Of a stretch of 64,000 bases of DNA, positions 10,818 to 21,360 are shown one piece after another (within the stretch, counting starts at the first letter, position 1; each line of letters opens with the position of its first letter). This DNA comes from Dillenia suffruticosa (lineage: Eukaryota > Streptophyta > Magnoliopsida > Dilleniales > Dilleniaceae). Both the position numbers and the translations under genes were made by a program. Below the pieces are notes generated by a model. That model ran no database searches, was not told the DNA's origin, and worked only from the letters and a program-made list of their open reading frames with translations. The stretch is taken from positions 992,001 through 1,056,000 of the forward strand of contig JAVTVX010000024.1 of the NCBI GenBank assembly GCA_033439265.1, read 5' to 3'.

Positions 10818-13800
10818 ATGGTATCTCTCTTTCTTCTTCTTTGGTCTTCTTTCTCTCCTTCGAATCATGTTCTCGCGGTCTGATTTTCTTGTTCTTTTCT
10901 CAGGTGAAGTACTCCAGAGAACCCGACAATCCCACAAAATGTGAGCATCTCTCCGTCCCCCCACTCTTTATCTGTTCTCCCTCTTTCCCTCTCTCTCTCT
11001 CTCTTGTTTTGATTTGATCTAATAAGCTTCTTTGCTGATTTTTGTTAATGGGGGCAGCCTGCAAGGCCAGGGGTTCCGATCTCCGTGTTCATTTCAAGGT
11101 ACTTTTGAAACTGTATTAGGGTTTAGTGCACGTCATTCTGAGATCTTGCGTTTTTGCGTAGCTCTAGGGATTCTTTGAACTCTCTGTATCGGAAAATGTT
11201 GCATACATGTGTGCGTGTGTGTTGGAGTGTTTTAGTCAGAGTTAGATAGCCCTATATGCTGGTTAATTTTGAGTGATCTTTCATTATAAGTAGTTGCTAA
11301 TGATAATCATGGGGTTTAAAAGGCGAATTGTGTTTTCTATGATACATTTATTAGCAATCAAGGTCGAATTATTGCTGCCAAATTGTTCTTATTTAGTTTC
11401 CGTTACATATGATCCAATGTCATAGGATGTTAACCCATGTTGCATCAACAAAACTAAGCCCAATCTTGTTCTAGGACACATTCTTGTAACTTTTGATAGT
11501 GTAAAGCTTTTACAATTTTTTTGTTACTGAGTTTGTTTAATGTCGGCTATTCTTGTTCCTTTTCCCCCATCACAAATCATACATGGTGCCATAAAAAACT
11601 TTTATTTGTTCCAAGAACCTGATGATAAAAGCAAGGTCCATTTAAATTGTGTGATTGGGTCCCGCATAAACTTCAGGGAGATCACTTGCATCATTATTGG
11701 GTGAACCTCTGTTATTCTTCTCTAGTGACTCAAGGTTCAGTAAATGATGAAAGAAGAGAATCAACTTGTTCCTAGTTGTTACTTTTAACCTGATGATAAA
11801 AGCAGGGGTCCATTTAAATTGTGTGATTGGGTCCCTCGTAAACTTCAGGGAGATCACTTGCATCATTATTGGGTGAACCTCTGTTATTCTTCTCTAGTGA
11901 CTCAAGGTTCAGTAAATGATGGAACAAGAGAATCGATTTGTTCGTAGTTGTTGCTTTTAACCTGATGATAAAAGCTGGGGTCCATTTCTCTTGTGTTTGG
12001 GTCCTTCGTAGACTTCAGGAAGATCAGTTGCATCATTATTGGGTGAACCCCTGCTCTGTTTTTGATGACTTAAGGTTCAGTAAATGATTGAACACTTGCA
12101 TATTTACTTCTATAGTAAATGCACCCTTCTAATCCTTCTTTACTAGCAGTTTTCCTTGTCCTAAAATTTGTCTATTCTTGGCAGAACCTGATGATAAAAG
12201 CAGGGTCCCATCTCTGTGGTGATGATGTCCTTCGTAAACTTCAGGGATATCAGTTGCACATTATTGGGTGAACCTATGTTCTCATTTTTGTGAGTTGAGG
12301 TTCAGTAAATGATAGAACAAATAATCAATGCCACATGATTGGTTCATCTCTCAATTGCATTGCTACTTTGGGTTGTCTTGAGATAAAAATAAACATGTTG
12401 ACCACTGAAAACCTGATGATAAAAGTAGGGATCTATTTATTTTGTGATTGCATCCTACGTAAACTTCAGGAAGATCACATGCATCATTATTGGGTGAATC
12501 TCTGTGTTTTTATAGTGACTCGAGGTTCAGTAAATGATGGAACAAATGACTAAATTATATTTATTGTTGCACTTTATTTATTTGTTATTCGCTGCACACA
12601 GCAGTATTTGAAAGGGCTATGTTTGTCGCATGAGTGATTAGATCGTTCTCTGCTATGCCATAGTTTTGATAAGCCTCTTTACCACTAGAAGCTTTGCATA
12701 TTATTTTGAGATCATCTTTCAAGCTTATTTCTAAATTTTGTATCAATGGTTGAAGCATGGGGAATTTTATGTAAATAGGATTGGGATTTGGACTTTTATC
12801 ACCTAAGGCAGTGGACATGTAATTATGTGGGGGTACTAAACTAAGAGGCTGAAATTCACCTTCCTATAATACCATTTTTGAAGGATGTTAATTATGGCCA
12901 TTCAAGAGTTAGCAGAATTGATCATTGTGTTGACATAATGTTTAGATTGAATGGCGCTTCTTGACAGATAAGGTGGAATTTTTTGCACACTTGTGCTATT
13001 AGTGAGTCTTTACGTAGTGTGTTCCACTCCTTACTTTTTATGCCTGTGGCTGGTTTGCTAACTGTTTGGCTCTCTAGTTTGATATTTCTGTTTTGAAGTA
13101 GTTCTCTAGGCTTTATAATGTTTATAATGTTGCTTTTGTTTAACCTGTCTGCTCTTTCACAGAATACCAGGGAGACAGCTCATGCAATCAGAAAATTGCC
13201 TTTGGCCAAAGCCAAGAGATATCTTGAGGATGTTTTGGCTCATAAGCAGGCCATTCCCTTCCGACGCTTCTGTGGTGGTGTTGGACGTACTGCCCAAGCA
13301 AAGAACCGTCATTCAAATGGGCAAGGACGTTGGCCTGTTAAGTCTGCGAAATTCATTCTGGATTTGCTCAAGAATGCTGAGAGCAATGCTGACGTACGTA
13401 TTGTATGGCACTATCTGATTGCTATTCTGGTTATGTCACTCTCAAATCTAACTTGATTAACTTTCATCCCCCAGGTGAAAGGGTTGGATGTGGATTCACT
13501 CTACATCTCACACATCCAAGTGAACCAGGCCCAGAAGCAAAGGCGTCGCACATACCGTGCTCATGGCCGAATCAACCGTATGTACTTTTTGGTTACATCT
13601 CTAAGTTTGTGTTCTTTTTTATGTGTTATGTTTTGACGGAGGCTTAATTCTCTCATTACAGCCTACATGTCTTCACCCTGCCATATTGAGTTGATTTTGT
13701 CTGAAAAGGAAGAGCCTGTTAAAAAGGAGGTAATTAGCCCAATAAACTGGCTATGAAGAATTGCAGTTGCAATACAGAAGCTACATATGAAATGATTGTT

Positions 13801-13904
13801 AACACCAAATCATGTATTTACTTTTACCCCGTCTTACATTTTATCATTCTATGCCCTTGCAGCCCGAATCTCAGTTGGCCACCAGCAAACCCAGGAAGTC
13901 TTAA
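10818..13904 (+). CDS. RPL17: 60S ribosomal protein L17 (uL22), intact copy
   Basis: Cytosolic large-subunit protein uL22, which lines the peptide exit tunnel. Seven exons: 10818-10820, 10904-10940, 11058-11098, 13163-13393, 13475-13577, 13662-13729, 13863-13904; 525 nt, 174 residues, the usual plant length of about 175. Exon 1 encodes only the initiator Met. Recognisable segments are [58 protein letters not shown] and the basic [21 protein letters not shown] Gly stands in [13 protein letters not shown] where I recall Arg in other plants. Intron 3 (11099-13162, about 2.1 kb) carries five snoRNA-like units. The gene is paired with the damaged copy at 49979-52927 and is the only full-length RPL17 reading frame in the window. 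Confidence 0.97.
11618..11757 (+). ncRNA. H/ACA snoRNA unit 1 in RPL17-1 intron 3 (decayed)
   Basis: First of five tandem units. It retains CCTGA...TCAGG, the H box AGATCA and the TGAACCT...AGGTTCA second stem. The upper stem of hairpin 1 is shortened (AAGGTCC instead of AGGGGTCC), the right pocket strand reads GCATAAACT instead of CGTAAACT, and the terminal ACA is lost (atgatgaaagaag). It is otherwise nearly identical to unit 2, so it looks like a recent duplicate that is decaying. It has no counterpart in the second RPL17. Confidence 0.6.
11789..11939 (+). ncRNA. H/ACA snoRNA unit 2 in RPL17-1 intron 3
   Basis: It folds on paper as an H/ACA snoRNA. Hairpin 1 has lower stem CCTGA/TCAGG, pocket strands TGATAAAAGC and CGTAAACT, and an upper stem AGGGGTCC/GGGTCCCT with G-U pairs. 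The H box AGATCA fits ANANNA. Hairpin 2 has ATCATT/AATGAT below, pocket strands ATTGGG and GTA, and TGAACCT/AGGTTCA above. ACA lies at 11934-11936, three bases before the expected end. H/ACA snoRNAs guide pseudouridylation with dyskerin/NAP57; the target here is unknown. Counterpart of the unit at 50767. Confidence 0.8.
11961..12097 (+). ncRNA. H/ACA snoRNA unit 3 in RPL17-1 intron 3
   Basis: Same architecture as unit 2: CCTGA/TCAGG, GGGGTCC/GGGTCCT upper stem with wobble pairs, H box AGATCA, second hairpin GTGAACC...GGTTCA, and ACA at 12092-12094. Loop sequences differ strongly from unit 2 while stems, pockets and boxes are kept. Counterpart of the unit at 50938. Confidence 0.78.
12187..12322 (+). 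ncRNA. H/ACA snoRNA unit 4 in RPL17-1 intron 3
   Basis: CCTGA/TCAGG lower stem, conserved pocket strands TGATAAAAGC and CGTAAACT, H box ATATCA (fits ANANNA), second hairpin TGAACCT...AGGTTCA and ACA at 12317-12319. The loop and upper stem of hairpin 1 are diverged. Counterpart of the unit at 51172, which has lost its ACA. Confidence 0.75.
12412..12547 (+). ncRNA. H/ACA snoRNA unit 5 in RPL17-1 intron 3
   Basis: CCTGATGATAAAAG start, right pocket strand CGTAAACT, TTCAGG, H box AGATCA, second hairpin GTGAATC...GAGGTTCA (slightly weaker stem) and ACA at 12542-12544. Last unit of the array, about 600 nt before the exon 4 acceptor. Counterpart of the unit at 51364. Confidence 0.75.
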
Positions 13905-14832
13905 GTTGTCCGCGGTGGTGCTTCTACTTAAAGAGGCTGTAGTAGTAGAGAATCTTAATTTAATCAAGATTTTGCAATTGTCATTTTCTACCTATCATCT
14001 TGGAAGACAAGGTTTTGTTGCAACTCTATATATTTCTGTTAGCTTTTGAACAGTCTACTAAAAAAACCCTTTACTGTTAATCACTCTGCTTTATCGTGTT
14101 CTCGAGTTTAATGAGATTCTTCAGATGGTTTCTTTTGGACGCATAGAATTGCTGCTCTGGCCTTCCGGATGATATTCCTTGTGGAATTTACTCTTAATGG
14201 GTTCATCCCCAGTGCAATGTGGTGCAATGTGATTTGGGCTCCAAGGATGTTTTGACGACAAATGGGTTCTTATCTTTGCGTCCATTTATGGTACTGAATT
14301 TGCCTTTCTTGAACATTCGGTTCCCTTTTCATTTAGAAACAAAAATTTTAAAATATATCAAATTTAATTTTTATAATACCTTTAATAATTTTTTAATACC
14401 TAAACAAAATGCCATTATGATCCTTTTCATCTCCTCAGAACTCCAAAAATATGCAATTTAATAAATAAATATAAATTAAATTAAAATTTTTACTTCAACA
14501 TTCTGGGTTCAAATAGCAGAATTGCTATGAGTTCAAAAAGTTTTATAGATTTTTATTTTGGAGTAATAATATTTAAATGAAAATTTAAGAGTTTATATAA
14601 TAAAATTTTAATATAATTAATTTTATTACTTTTCACATTAGCAGACATAATTAGAGGCAGGAGGGAGAACGTTCGCAAGTTAGCCTGAGAACATGCGGAC
14701 TGGATATCGGGTTACTTGAATTACCCGACCCAGATCCGATCCCATTAAACCTCCCCCTCCCCCTCCCCCTCCCCCTCCCCCATGGACATTGACTCGCAGA
14801 AGCCCTAATTATTTCCTCTCTTTTGCCTCTTC

Positions 14833-14837
<5 letters not shown>
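13905..14837. other. RPL17-1 to SPC12-1 spacer
   Basis: 3' flank of RPL17-1 followed by AT-rich DNA and the SPC12-1 upstream region. The left part matches 52928-53390 and the right part matches about 57360-58040, so this spacer shows the arrangement without the block that copy 2 carries. A C-rich run (ccccctccccctcccc) lies near 14750-14780, just upstream of the CT repeat. No gene is seen. Confidence 0.6.

Positions 14838-14864
<27 letters not shown>
14838..14864 (+). repeat. (CT)n microsatellite in SPC12-1 leader
   Basis: A pure CT run ends about 10 nt before the ATG. The second SPC12 copy has a shorter run in the same place (about 58023-58040), so the tract predates the duplication and has changed length since. 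Confidence 0.85.
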
Positions 14865-14868
<4 letters not shown>

Positions 14869-14874
14869 GTGGAA

Positions 14875-15168
14875 ATGGATTGGCAAGGACAGAAACTTGC
14901 AGAGCAGTTGATGCAGATAATGCTGGTGGCATTCGCGGTGGTCGCGTTTTTAACCGGCTATTTGATGAACTCGTTTCAGACGATGCTTCTCATCTACGCT
15001 TCCGGTGTTCTTCTCACCACTCTCATCACTGTTCCCAATTGGCCTTTTTTCAATCGTAACCATCTCAAATGGCTTGATCCCAGTGAAGCAGATCGTCATT
15101 CCAAACCACAAATATCATCTACCAACACCGGTTCTAGGAAGAAGTCCTCCAAGCAACACCAGAAATGA
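14875..15168 (+). CDS. SPCS1: Signal peptidase complex subunit 1 (SPC12), copy 1
   Basis: A single-exon 97-residue protein starting MDWQGQKLAEQLMQIMLVAF. It is the 12 kDa non-catalytic subunit of the ER signal peptidase. Two hydrophobic segments (about residues 14-32 and 39-56) are separated by a short polar turn, followed by PNWPFFNRNHLKWLDP and a lysine-rich tail, as expected for SPC12, whose two helices place both ends in the cytosol. An upstream in-frame GTG is ignored in favour of the first ATG (context gaaATGG). A near-identical intact copy lies at 58045-58338. Both retain an open frame, which points to continued selection on each. Confidence 0.95.
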   Translation: MDWQGQKLAEQLMQIMLVAFAVVAFLTGYLMNSFQTMLLIYASGVLLTTLITVPNWPFFNRNHLKWLDPSEADRHSKPQISSTNTGSRKKSSKQHQK

Positions 15169-15235
15169 TATTAAATTAGGTCTGAGCCTCTGATCCGATT
15201 TCTCTAATGTTAGGGTTTTATGATGAATTGAGCGG

Positions 15236-15665
15236 TCTTGATATATACATTTGAACCTTTTTGATGAAAAATGATGATCAATTATGGAAAAAGTCTTATT
15301 GCGTATCACTATTTGTGCCCTTTTATTTATCTTTGCGAAATTATGGTTCTTTGTGAATATTCTGATGCCTGCTTTGATCAGATGATGATGTTGATCTGTG
15401 CTTAGATTCAATAATTTTGTGAGGATTTCTTGTGGGGTTTGTATTGGTGCTCGATACTCTAGAGGTCTGATGAGGAAAGAGATTAGATCTTGATATATAC
15501 ATTTGAACCTTTTTGATGAAAATGATGTTCAACTATGGGAAATAATCTGGTCTCGAATTACGATTTTTGCCCTTGTATTGATCTTTTAGAAGTATGGTTC
15601 CTTGAGAATGTTTCTGATGTCTGCTTAGATTAGATGGCGATGTTAATCTGCGCATAGATTCAATA
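15236..15665 (+). repeat. Tandem ~250-bp repeat 3' of SPC12-1 (about 1.7 units)
   Basis: Units begin at about 15239 and 15490 with 'atatacatttgaacctttt' and continue through 'gatgaaaa..gatgatcaa.tatgg' and 'agattcaat'. The second unit is shorter. The same unit occurs three times 3' of SPC12-2, so the array expanded or contracted after the block duplicated. Confidence 0.75.
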
Positions 15666-16161
15666 TCTGCATCCTTTTTAGAGATAAGATGCTAAGGTTA
15701 GCTGGTAGGATATGCTGCTTCTGCAATTGTGTTTCAACTCGATACAAGATATGTTGCTGATGAACAGTGCTAGTGCTACCAAGTGATTTCATGCCTAGAT
15801 TCACTGCAGTAGGATAAGAGGACAGCAAAGTGATTATTGTAATGTTTTATATTCTATTATTTTGGTTGTTATGGGTCCTGAGAGGCACTAGTCAGCAGCA
15901 TGAACAGAGAAGTGCCGATATTTTCTCATTGAGTGAGTGTATCCATGAGTTTTGTTTAGCTTGTGTGCATCCTTACAAAGAAATTTATTGTTAAATGGTT
16001 TTGTTGACCAAATAGAATTTTTAGGAAGGGACATAAAGAATTTGGACAAAACACGCTGAGAAACCATTTCTTTTGGCATCCCTAAATTAGCAATTGCCTA
16101 CTCGATTGAGGGAAAGGTCATATGCTAGAGATACATCTTATTTCCCCGTTTGATTCTTAAG

Positions 16162-16574
16162 GTGACTGATGATCCTTATAGCCCCCTTCTACCTGGGCTG
16201 CCTGATGATGTGGCAAAATATTGCCTCACTCTTGTTCCCCGTTCTTATTTCCCTGCCATGGGTGGTGTTAGCAAGAAATGGAGGTCCTTCTTAGAAAGCA
16301 AGGAACTCATAACTGTTCGAAAACAGGCTGGTTTGCTTGAAGAAAGGCTCTACATGCTGATTATGGATAAAGATGACAAGGGAAGTCATTGGGAAGTTTT
16401 TGACTGCTTGGGTCACAAGCTCCAGCTTCTTCCACAGATGCCTGGCCCAGTGAGGACTGGTTTTGGTGTAGTTGTTCTCAAGGGAAAGCTTCTCGTGATG
16501 GCTGGCTATTCAATGCTTGAAGGGATGGGAATAGCCTCATCTGATATCTACCAATTTGATTCCTGCATCAACAG
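16162..16574 (+). pseudogene. Orphan exon of an F-box/kelch-repeat protein
   Basis: This encodes an F-box core (LLPGLPDDVAKYCLTLVPRS, then KKWRSFLESKELITVRK) followed by the first kelch-like strand segment (GFGVVVLKGKLLVMAGYSML), close to the At1g67480 type of F-box/kelch E3 adaptor. The exon is flanked by a plausible acceptor (ttcttaag at 16161) and a donor (ACAG|gtattt at 16574/16575) whose phase would give Ser-Trp, as in relatives. I find neither an upstream Met exon nor any downstream exon with the remaining kelch repeats before the next gene. It is therefore a gene fragment, or a gene rewired at this point. It starts immediately at the right edge of the duplicated block. Confidence 0.75.
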
Positions 16575-18864
16575 GTATTTCAACGTTTGATTTTTCTGCA
16601 TATTTTAAACCGTGTTAGATTCAATAGTAAAGAGTTATGGTGTTTTGAGATAGTCAATATTCTCCTGCATATTAACTCCTGGTGTAGATTGTGACATTAA
16701 CTAATTAAAGTGCAGCTAATGGAGCATTGAAAGATGATTAAAAGAAGAATGAAAGATCTGACATGCACATAATTATCAATTGACTGTTTCTGCCAGATAT
16801 CTGTTAACAACTATGTTGCACAAGCACTTCTTGAGATGAGCATGCCCGAATTAAGTCTAATGGACAAGTTCTTTGGACACAACACCACACGGCATTCTCT
16901 AATTTGAAAAAAAGTTGTAAACTTTTGTATTTTTGTCATGTTTGATATCCAAGTTGTGTCATGTCTCATGTCCTGTATGTATCGGTGTTTGTGCTTCATG
17001 GTCCATTAACTTATGTTCTACCTAATCACCTCTAAATATACCAGTTTATGCCTCGAGATCTTTCAACATTCATTCTGATAATTTTTGTTACCTTGTATAG
17101 CACTATTTTAATACCTTGTAAAAGGTTTTATTTGTATGTGTATGAATATGTTTAAAGAAAGGCATTTTGATTCTATTATTTCATTGTTATTTTTGAGCTG
17201 AGATGGTTCAGTTATCAAGTTATGTTGCTCTCAAGCATAATTTGATACCTAGCTCATTCTTTTTCTTATTTTACTAGGATTCAGCGGTTGTTTTCTTCAA
17301 TAAGTCCCTCAAGAAAGGCTGAATTTAGGTAAAGAGAAAAGCGGTGATGGGAAGATTAGATTACTAGAGTGTCAAATGATCAAATCCTCTCTCTCTCTCT
17401 CTCTCCCCCCCATGTGTGTGTGCGCGCTTGCTGTTTGTACCAAAATAAAGAATATACTACCACGTGATATTTTCATTAGATCAGTGAGTGAATGATAAAG
17501 GACCTAAATGGGTGTGGAGTCAGAAAGTAAGGAGGGTATTGTCCATGAGTGTGTGGCGTGTGAATATTTTGCTCTTGATCTTCGTCAAAAGAAGTTTCAT
17601 TGATTGATGATGAGAGAAACCGTGTATCCTAGAGCTTGTTTACTCCAAAAATGCTTCTGTTTTTTTTCAGAATTTCGTCCAACAATCTGAACCAGAACAA
17701 GGAAATTTCATTTGGAGTCATCATGACTTGTAAAAAGTTGAATGATTGAGGAGTGGCAAGACTCACTATATGTATCCAATGTTTGATTTATATATATATA
17801 CATATGTAATTCCCATGGTAGCAAATTGAAATCCAGAATGATTTCAGAGGCAGAATTAGTAACTAAAAAAACCTAATAAATAAAAAAGAGAATTTTCAAG
17901 CTTGTGGTATCATATTCAGCCTTGATTTTTACCCCATTAAGCATCCTTTAGCTTACAATTTAAAGGCTCCAAGGAAGGGTTATTTGGATAAAATTTGCAA
18001 GAGAAGGGAAAAAGGAATATCATTGGCTACTGTGAATATTATTTCAATCTTTTTATTTATAGAACATTCAATCAACCTAATTGTTGGTTAAATGCTCCAT
18101 TCATGTCCTTCTAGCAAGAGTCATGACTTCCCATGAGAATTTTTAGGTTTTTTTTTTTTTTGGGGGGGGGGGGGGAAGGGGTTTGTCCATTACTAAGTTG
18201 TGTTGTGATGGGGTGGTGATGGAAGATGGGGTATGTTTTAGAAAGAGAGAGAAGAGAGAGATTGAAGTGGTCTATTAATGGTGGAAGATGGGGTATTAGG
18301 ATTAGTGATTATAGGAATTGGGTTGGCTCAACATGGATTAAGTTCCTCAACCAACAAGCTTTCTGCAGGCTCCCCAGCTCGCACCTTATTTGACTTTATT
18401 AGGTAATCGAAGTCATCCTCAGAAACTCTACCAGCCGATGAAAAGCCCATTTAAGGATGACACTTTGGAAGAACAGACGGTGGCTATGCAAAGCGACAAT
18501 AGCTCTCGCTTGCAAATGCATTCGTTCTAATGGAGCTTCTTGCATCTCAACTAATTAAAAAGAGAAAATTTTCGAAAGAAAAAAACCTGCAGTGGCCGTG
18601 TTATGCAATGCGTTTGTAGGATTGAGATCATAGAAAAACACCTTGAGTTGTTCTTCTTTGCTATATCCAATCTACTTGACCACATTTGGATGATTCTTAT
18701 TTTGGATTTTGTCAGTATAGCCGACAATTGATCCCCATAAACCAGTGGTTTCTCTTGTCAAAATTGTTGGTAGCAGAACTATACCACATCGACTAGTTTG
18801 TAAATTTCGACAATAAGGGGATTTGCCGTGACACGCATAAATCGAGAAATATTTAGCTTTTTTT

Positions 18865-19345
18865 TCCATCCTCATCTTCATTTTTTTGCTGATTTCCCAT
18901 CATAAACTCTCTTATCTTCCGCTTTCAAGGTAGGTTTTTCCAGTTTTATGACTTCGATTTTACTTTTTCATAGTTCACTCTTTCAGTTTCGTCTACTATT
19001 TTGATGAGTCTGAACCTAATTTGAGGCTAGGGTTTTGATTCAATTCGTTGGGTTGATCTTCTTTGTACCGATGATTTATGTGTTTAAGTTTTGTCTGCAT
19101 TCATATATTCCATATCCTCACCTTCATTCTCGTCGACTTTCCATCGGAAACTCTCTGATCTTCTACTTTCAAGTTAGCGCTTTTTTTTTTTTAAATCTTT
19201 ACTTCTTTTTTTCCACTCTGAGTTGCGTCAACAATTTTGACGAGTCTAAACCTTAATTTAGGGTTAGGGGTTTGATTCAGCTCATTGTGTTCATCTTCTT
19301 GTGATTTATGCGTTTACAATTTGTCTGCATCCATATTCAATGCTT
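18865..19345 (+). repeat. Tandem duplication, two ~240-bp units
   Basis: Unit 1 (about 18865-19107) and unit 2 (about 19108-19345) share the order 'cctca.cttcatt', 'aaactctct.atctt', 'gagtct.aacct', 'agggttttgattca' and 'gtctgcat.catat'. Divergence is moderate, so the duplication is not very recent. Function unknown. Confidence 0.65.
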
Positions 19346-20109
19346 GGGTGGATGATCCAACCCCAATTTTTTAGGGTTTTGACTCACTCCACTTTCTTCT
19401 TTCTCTTCTTTATTTGGAGTGATTCGCTAAACGGTGTTGATAATTATTGTATTAATTTCTGTAATTTGTTAATTAATGTGCAATAGTGGCTTTAGATATG
19501 CTTTTGTATGGAATTGCATCTTTGCAAAATTTTTGTAATCCTTGGATTTCCAAATGTTTTGTGATATTTTTCCATTACATTTAGAGACTTGAGATTCAGG
19601 AAATCCCCATGTGGATTTCAGATGAACTGTTATGTGGAAGGTTGAAGAAGATGACTAGGCTAAATTTCAGAATCATTTTTCAAAAGTTTTGGATGTCTAT
19701 AATCTGTAGAGAAACAACCGTAGAGATCAGTCTGAGGAAAGTTCTCACAGTATGTTGGGTTTTGCCTACTGGTCTATCTGATTTGGATAAAATTGGCTTT
19801 TCAATTTCTTGATGGGCACTTGTCTGGCTAGTAATGGTTGTTGGTTGCCACACCTACGAGAGGAAATTATGTTGTAAACTTGAGAATTCTGTAAAATTTC
19901 TTGGTTGTCCTTTAAGATACTGCTCGCAAAGGCTTCAATATGGCTTGCAGGTTTGAGGCATGTTATCTCAACTGGCTTGGTTCCACAAGGATAAAGTCTC
20001 TCTCAACTGAAAAACTTCTGCAAGCTTGCCAGCAAGCACCTTATTTGACTATATCAGGTCGTTTCTAATTGCCATCAAAGATTTGTCTGTGGTTTCCCTT
20101 TATTAATTT

Positions 20110-20225
20110 TGGATTTTTTTTTTTTTTGGTAGCAAAATGAAATTTCTTAATTTAAATGGTTACACAACTTATGTACAAAATTGCAAAGCAGCCAGGGATG
20201 ATGTGGGCTTCTGTTAGGGAGCACA
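20110..20225 (-). mobile_element. Possible retroelement 3' end (LINE/SINE-like)
   Basis: On the minus strand the sequence ends '...ttcattttgctacc' followed by a poly(A) run (plus-strand T run at about 20117-20129). This form is common at plant non-LTR retroelement tails. T runs followed by 'ggt' also occur at about 21497-21506, 60641-60656 and 62206-62220. No coding part or target duplication was established. Confidence 0.3.
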
Positions 20226-21360
20226 AAAGGGGTGGTTGAGATTGCGGTTATATAAGTTGGGAGGAGCTTCAAAGCCTGAATTCCGAAGTAAATCTGCGTA
20301 GGAAAGAAAACAATGTTAGTCTATTAGGAAGAAAAGAAAAAAGGAGCAGTGGATTTAGATTTGGAGCTTTGAAGCTTATCAGAAGATGAGATTGCCAAGA
20401 AGGATAAGAGTGTACAGGGTGATGATCATGTTGAATTATAAATGTATTGCAACTCTGTAAATTTTTAAGACTTTCTAAGAAATTCAGCTTTGCTTTAGGG
20501 TGTGGGAATATTTGTATATTAATATATATTTTGGCAATTTGAACAAGTGAAAGAGAAAGAGGGGTAGGATGGTATTCATATTGGGATTTAATTGAGAGGG
20601 GTAGGATGGTATTTATATTGGGATTTAAATTGTAAGTCAAAATTGTTTTTACACAAATACTTGGGAATTTAATCATCCCAAATTCAAAAGGCGTTTAAGA
20701 TGACCATTGGATTGTGAAGAAAGCAACTTTTCTATTCTCCCCTGGCTAAGGGGTATGATGTTTCTTCTTCTCCTTCCCTTTCTTTTTGAGATGTATCTTT
20801 TCACCCAAGTGAATGCTATGCTTCTGAGCTAACCAAGTTGGATTAAAAATGCCATCAAAATCTGACATTGTGAACAGAGACAATTTGTATAAATGCAAGG
20901 CTAGAATACAAGCCACAACTATGAATCGAATACTATCTGCAAGAGAAGATCCATCGTTTGATATCTGCAATGCACTTTCAGTTTTGCTGAGAGAAAAGTT
21001 TAAGTATATAGAAACTTTAAATGTGAATTGTGAATCTGCATTGCTCTAATTGATATTACATTGGATCATCCGCAAAATAAATGACAACAATGAAAGGAGG
21101 AAGCTCTCAACTTCACCTCCAAATGCTGAAAAATTGATAAGAGACCCAAAAAATGGCTTAAATAAATCAGACACATGGAAGTCATTCATACGGGCAGACT
21201 GCAGGAGCCTCTGCCCCGGCATATTAGCTTCCTTTACTGGGTGGGCAACCAAATTTTGAAAGAGGGGTTAGTGGATAGTTTGTAGTGATTGAAGAAAGCT
21301 GCTGAGAGAGAGATTGTACAGAAATCAAATATCTGGAGGAATTAATGGAGAGCAGTATTG

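Larger units (their letters stand above)
10430..16130 (+). repeat. Segmental duplication copy 1 (RPL17-SPC12 block)
   Basis: This block corresponds to about 49460-60540 in the same orientation. Both copies carry RPL17 with its snoRNA intron, SPC12 and a repeat-bearing SPC12 3' flank. Upstream intergenic sequence and introns align by eye as well as the exons, so this was a genomic duplication and not a retroposition. The right edge falls near 16130, just after 'atgctagaga', which is shared with 60518-60532; past that point the two copies differ and an F-box/kelch exon starts here. Copy 2 is longer mainly because of a block of about 4 kb between RPL17 and SPC12. Confidence 0.85.
16575..21360. 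other. Gene-poor region with small local duplications
   Basis: No complete gene is recognised. Contents are a TC run near 17390, a T/G homopolymer stretch at about 18148-18180, a ~240-bp tandem duplication at 18865-19345, a duplicated exon-like segment (18300-18405 and 19965-20065), and a possible minus-strand retroelement 3' end at 20110-20220. Open frames at 20849-21259 have no motif I know and may be 3' flank of the ELMO gene. A stretch at 16850-16995 resembles the repeats at 59250-59725. Confidence 0.5.

Noticed and set aside
11618-12547. Box C/D snoRNA reading of the RPL17 intron units, because each starts with CTGATGAT
   Set aside because: CTGATGA resembles the C box RTGATGA, but no D box (CTGA) closes the units. 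Two hairpins, an ANANNA box and a terminal ACA fit H/ACA much better.
20849-21259. Two consecutive open frames downstream of the ELMO gene
   Set aside because: No recognisable domain, no splice logic between them, and the position fits the ELMO 3' flank on the other strand.
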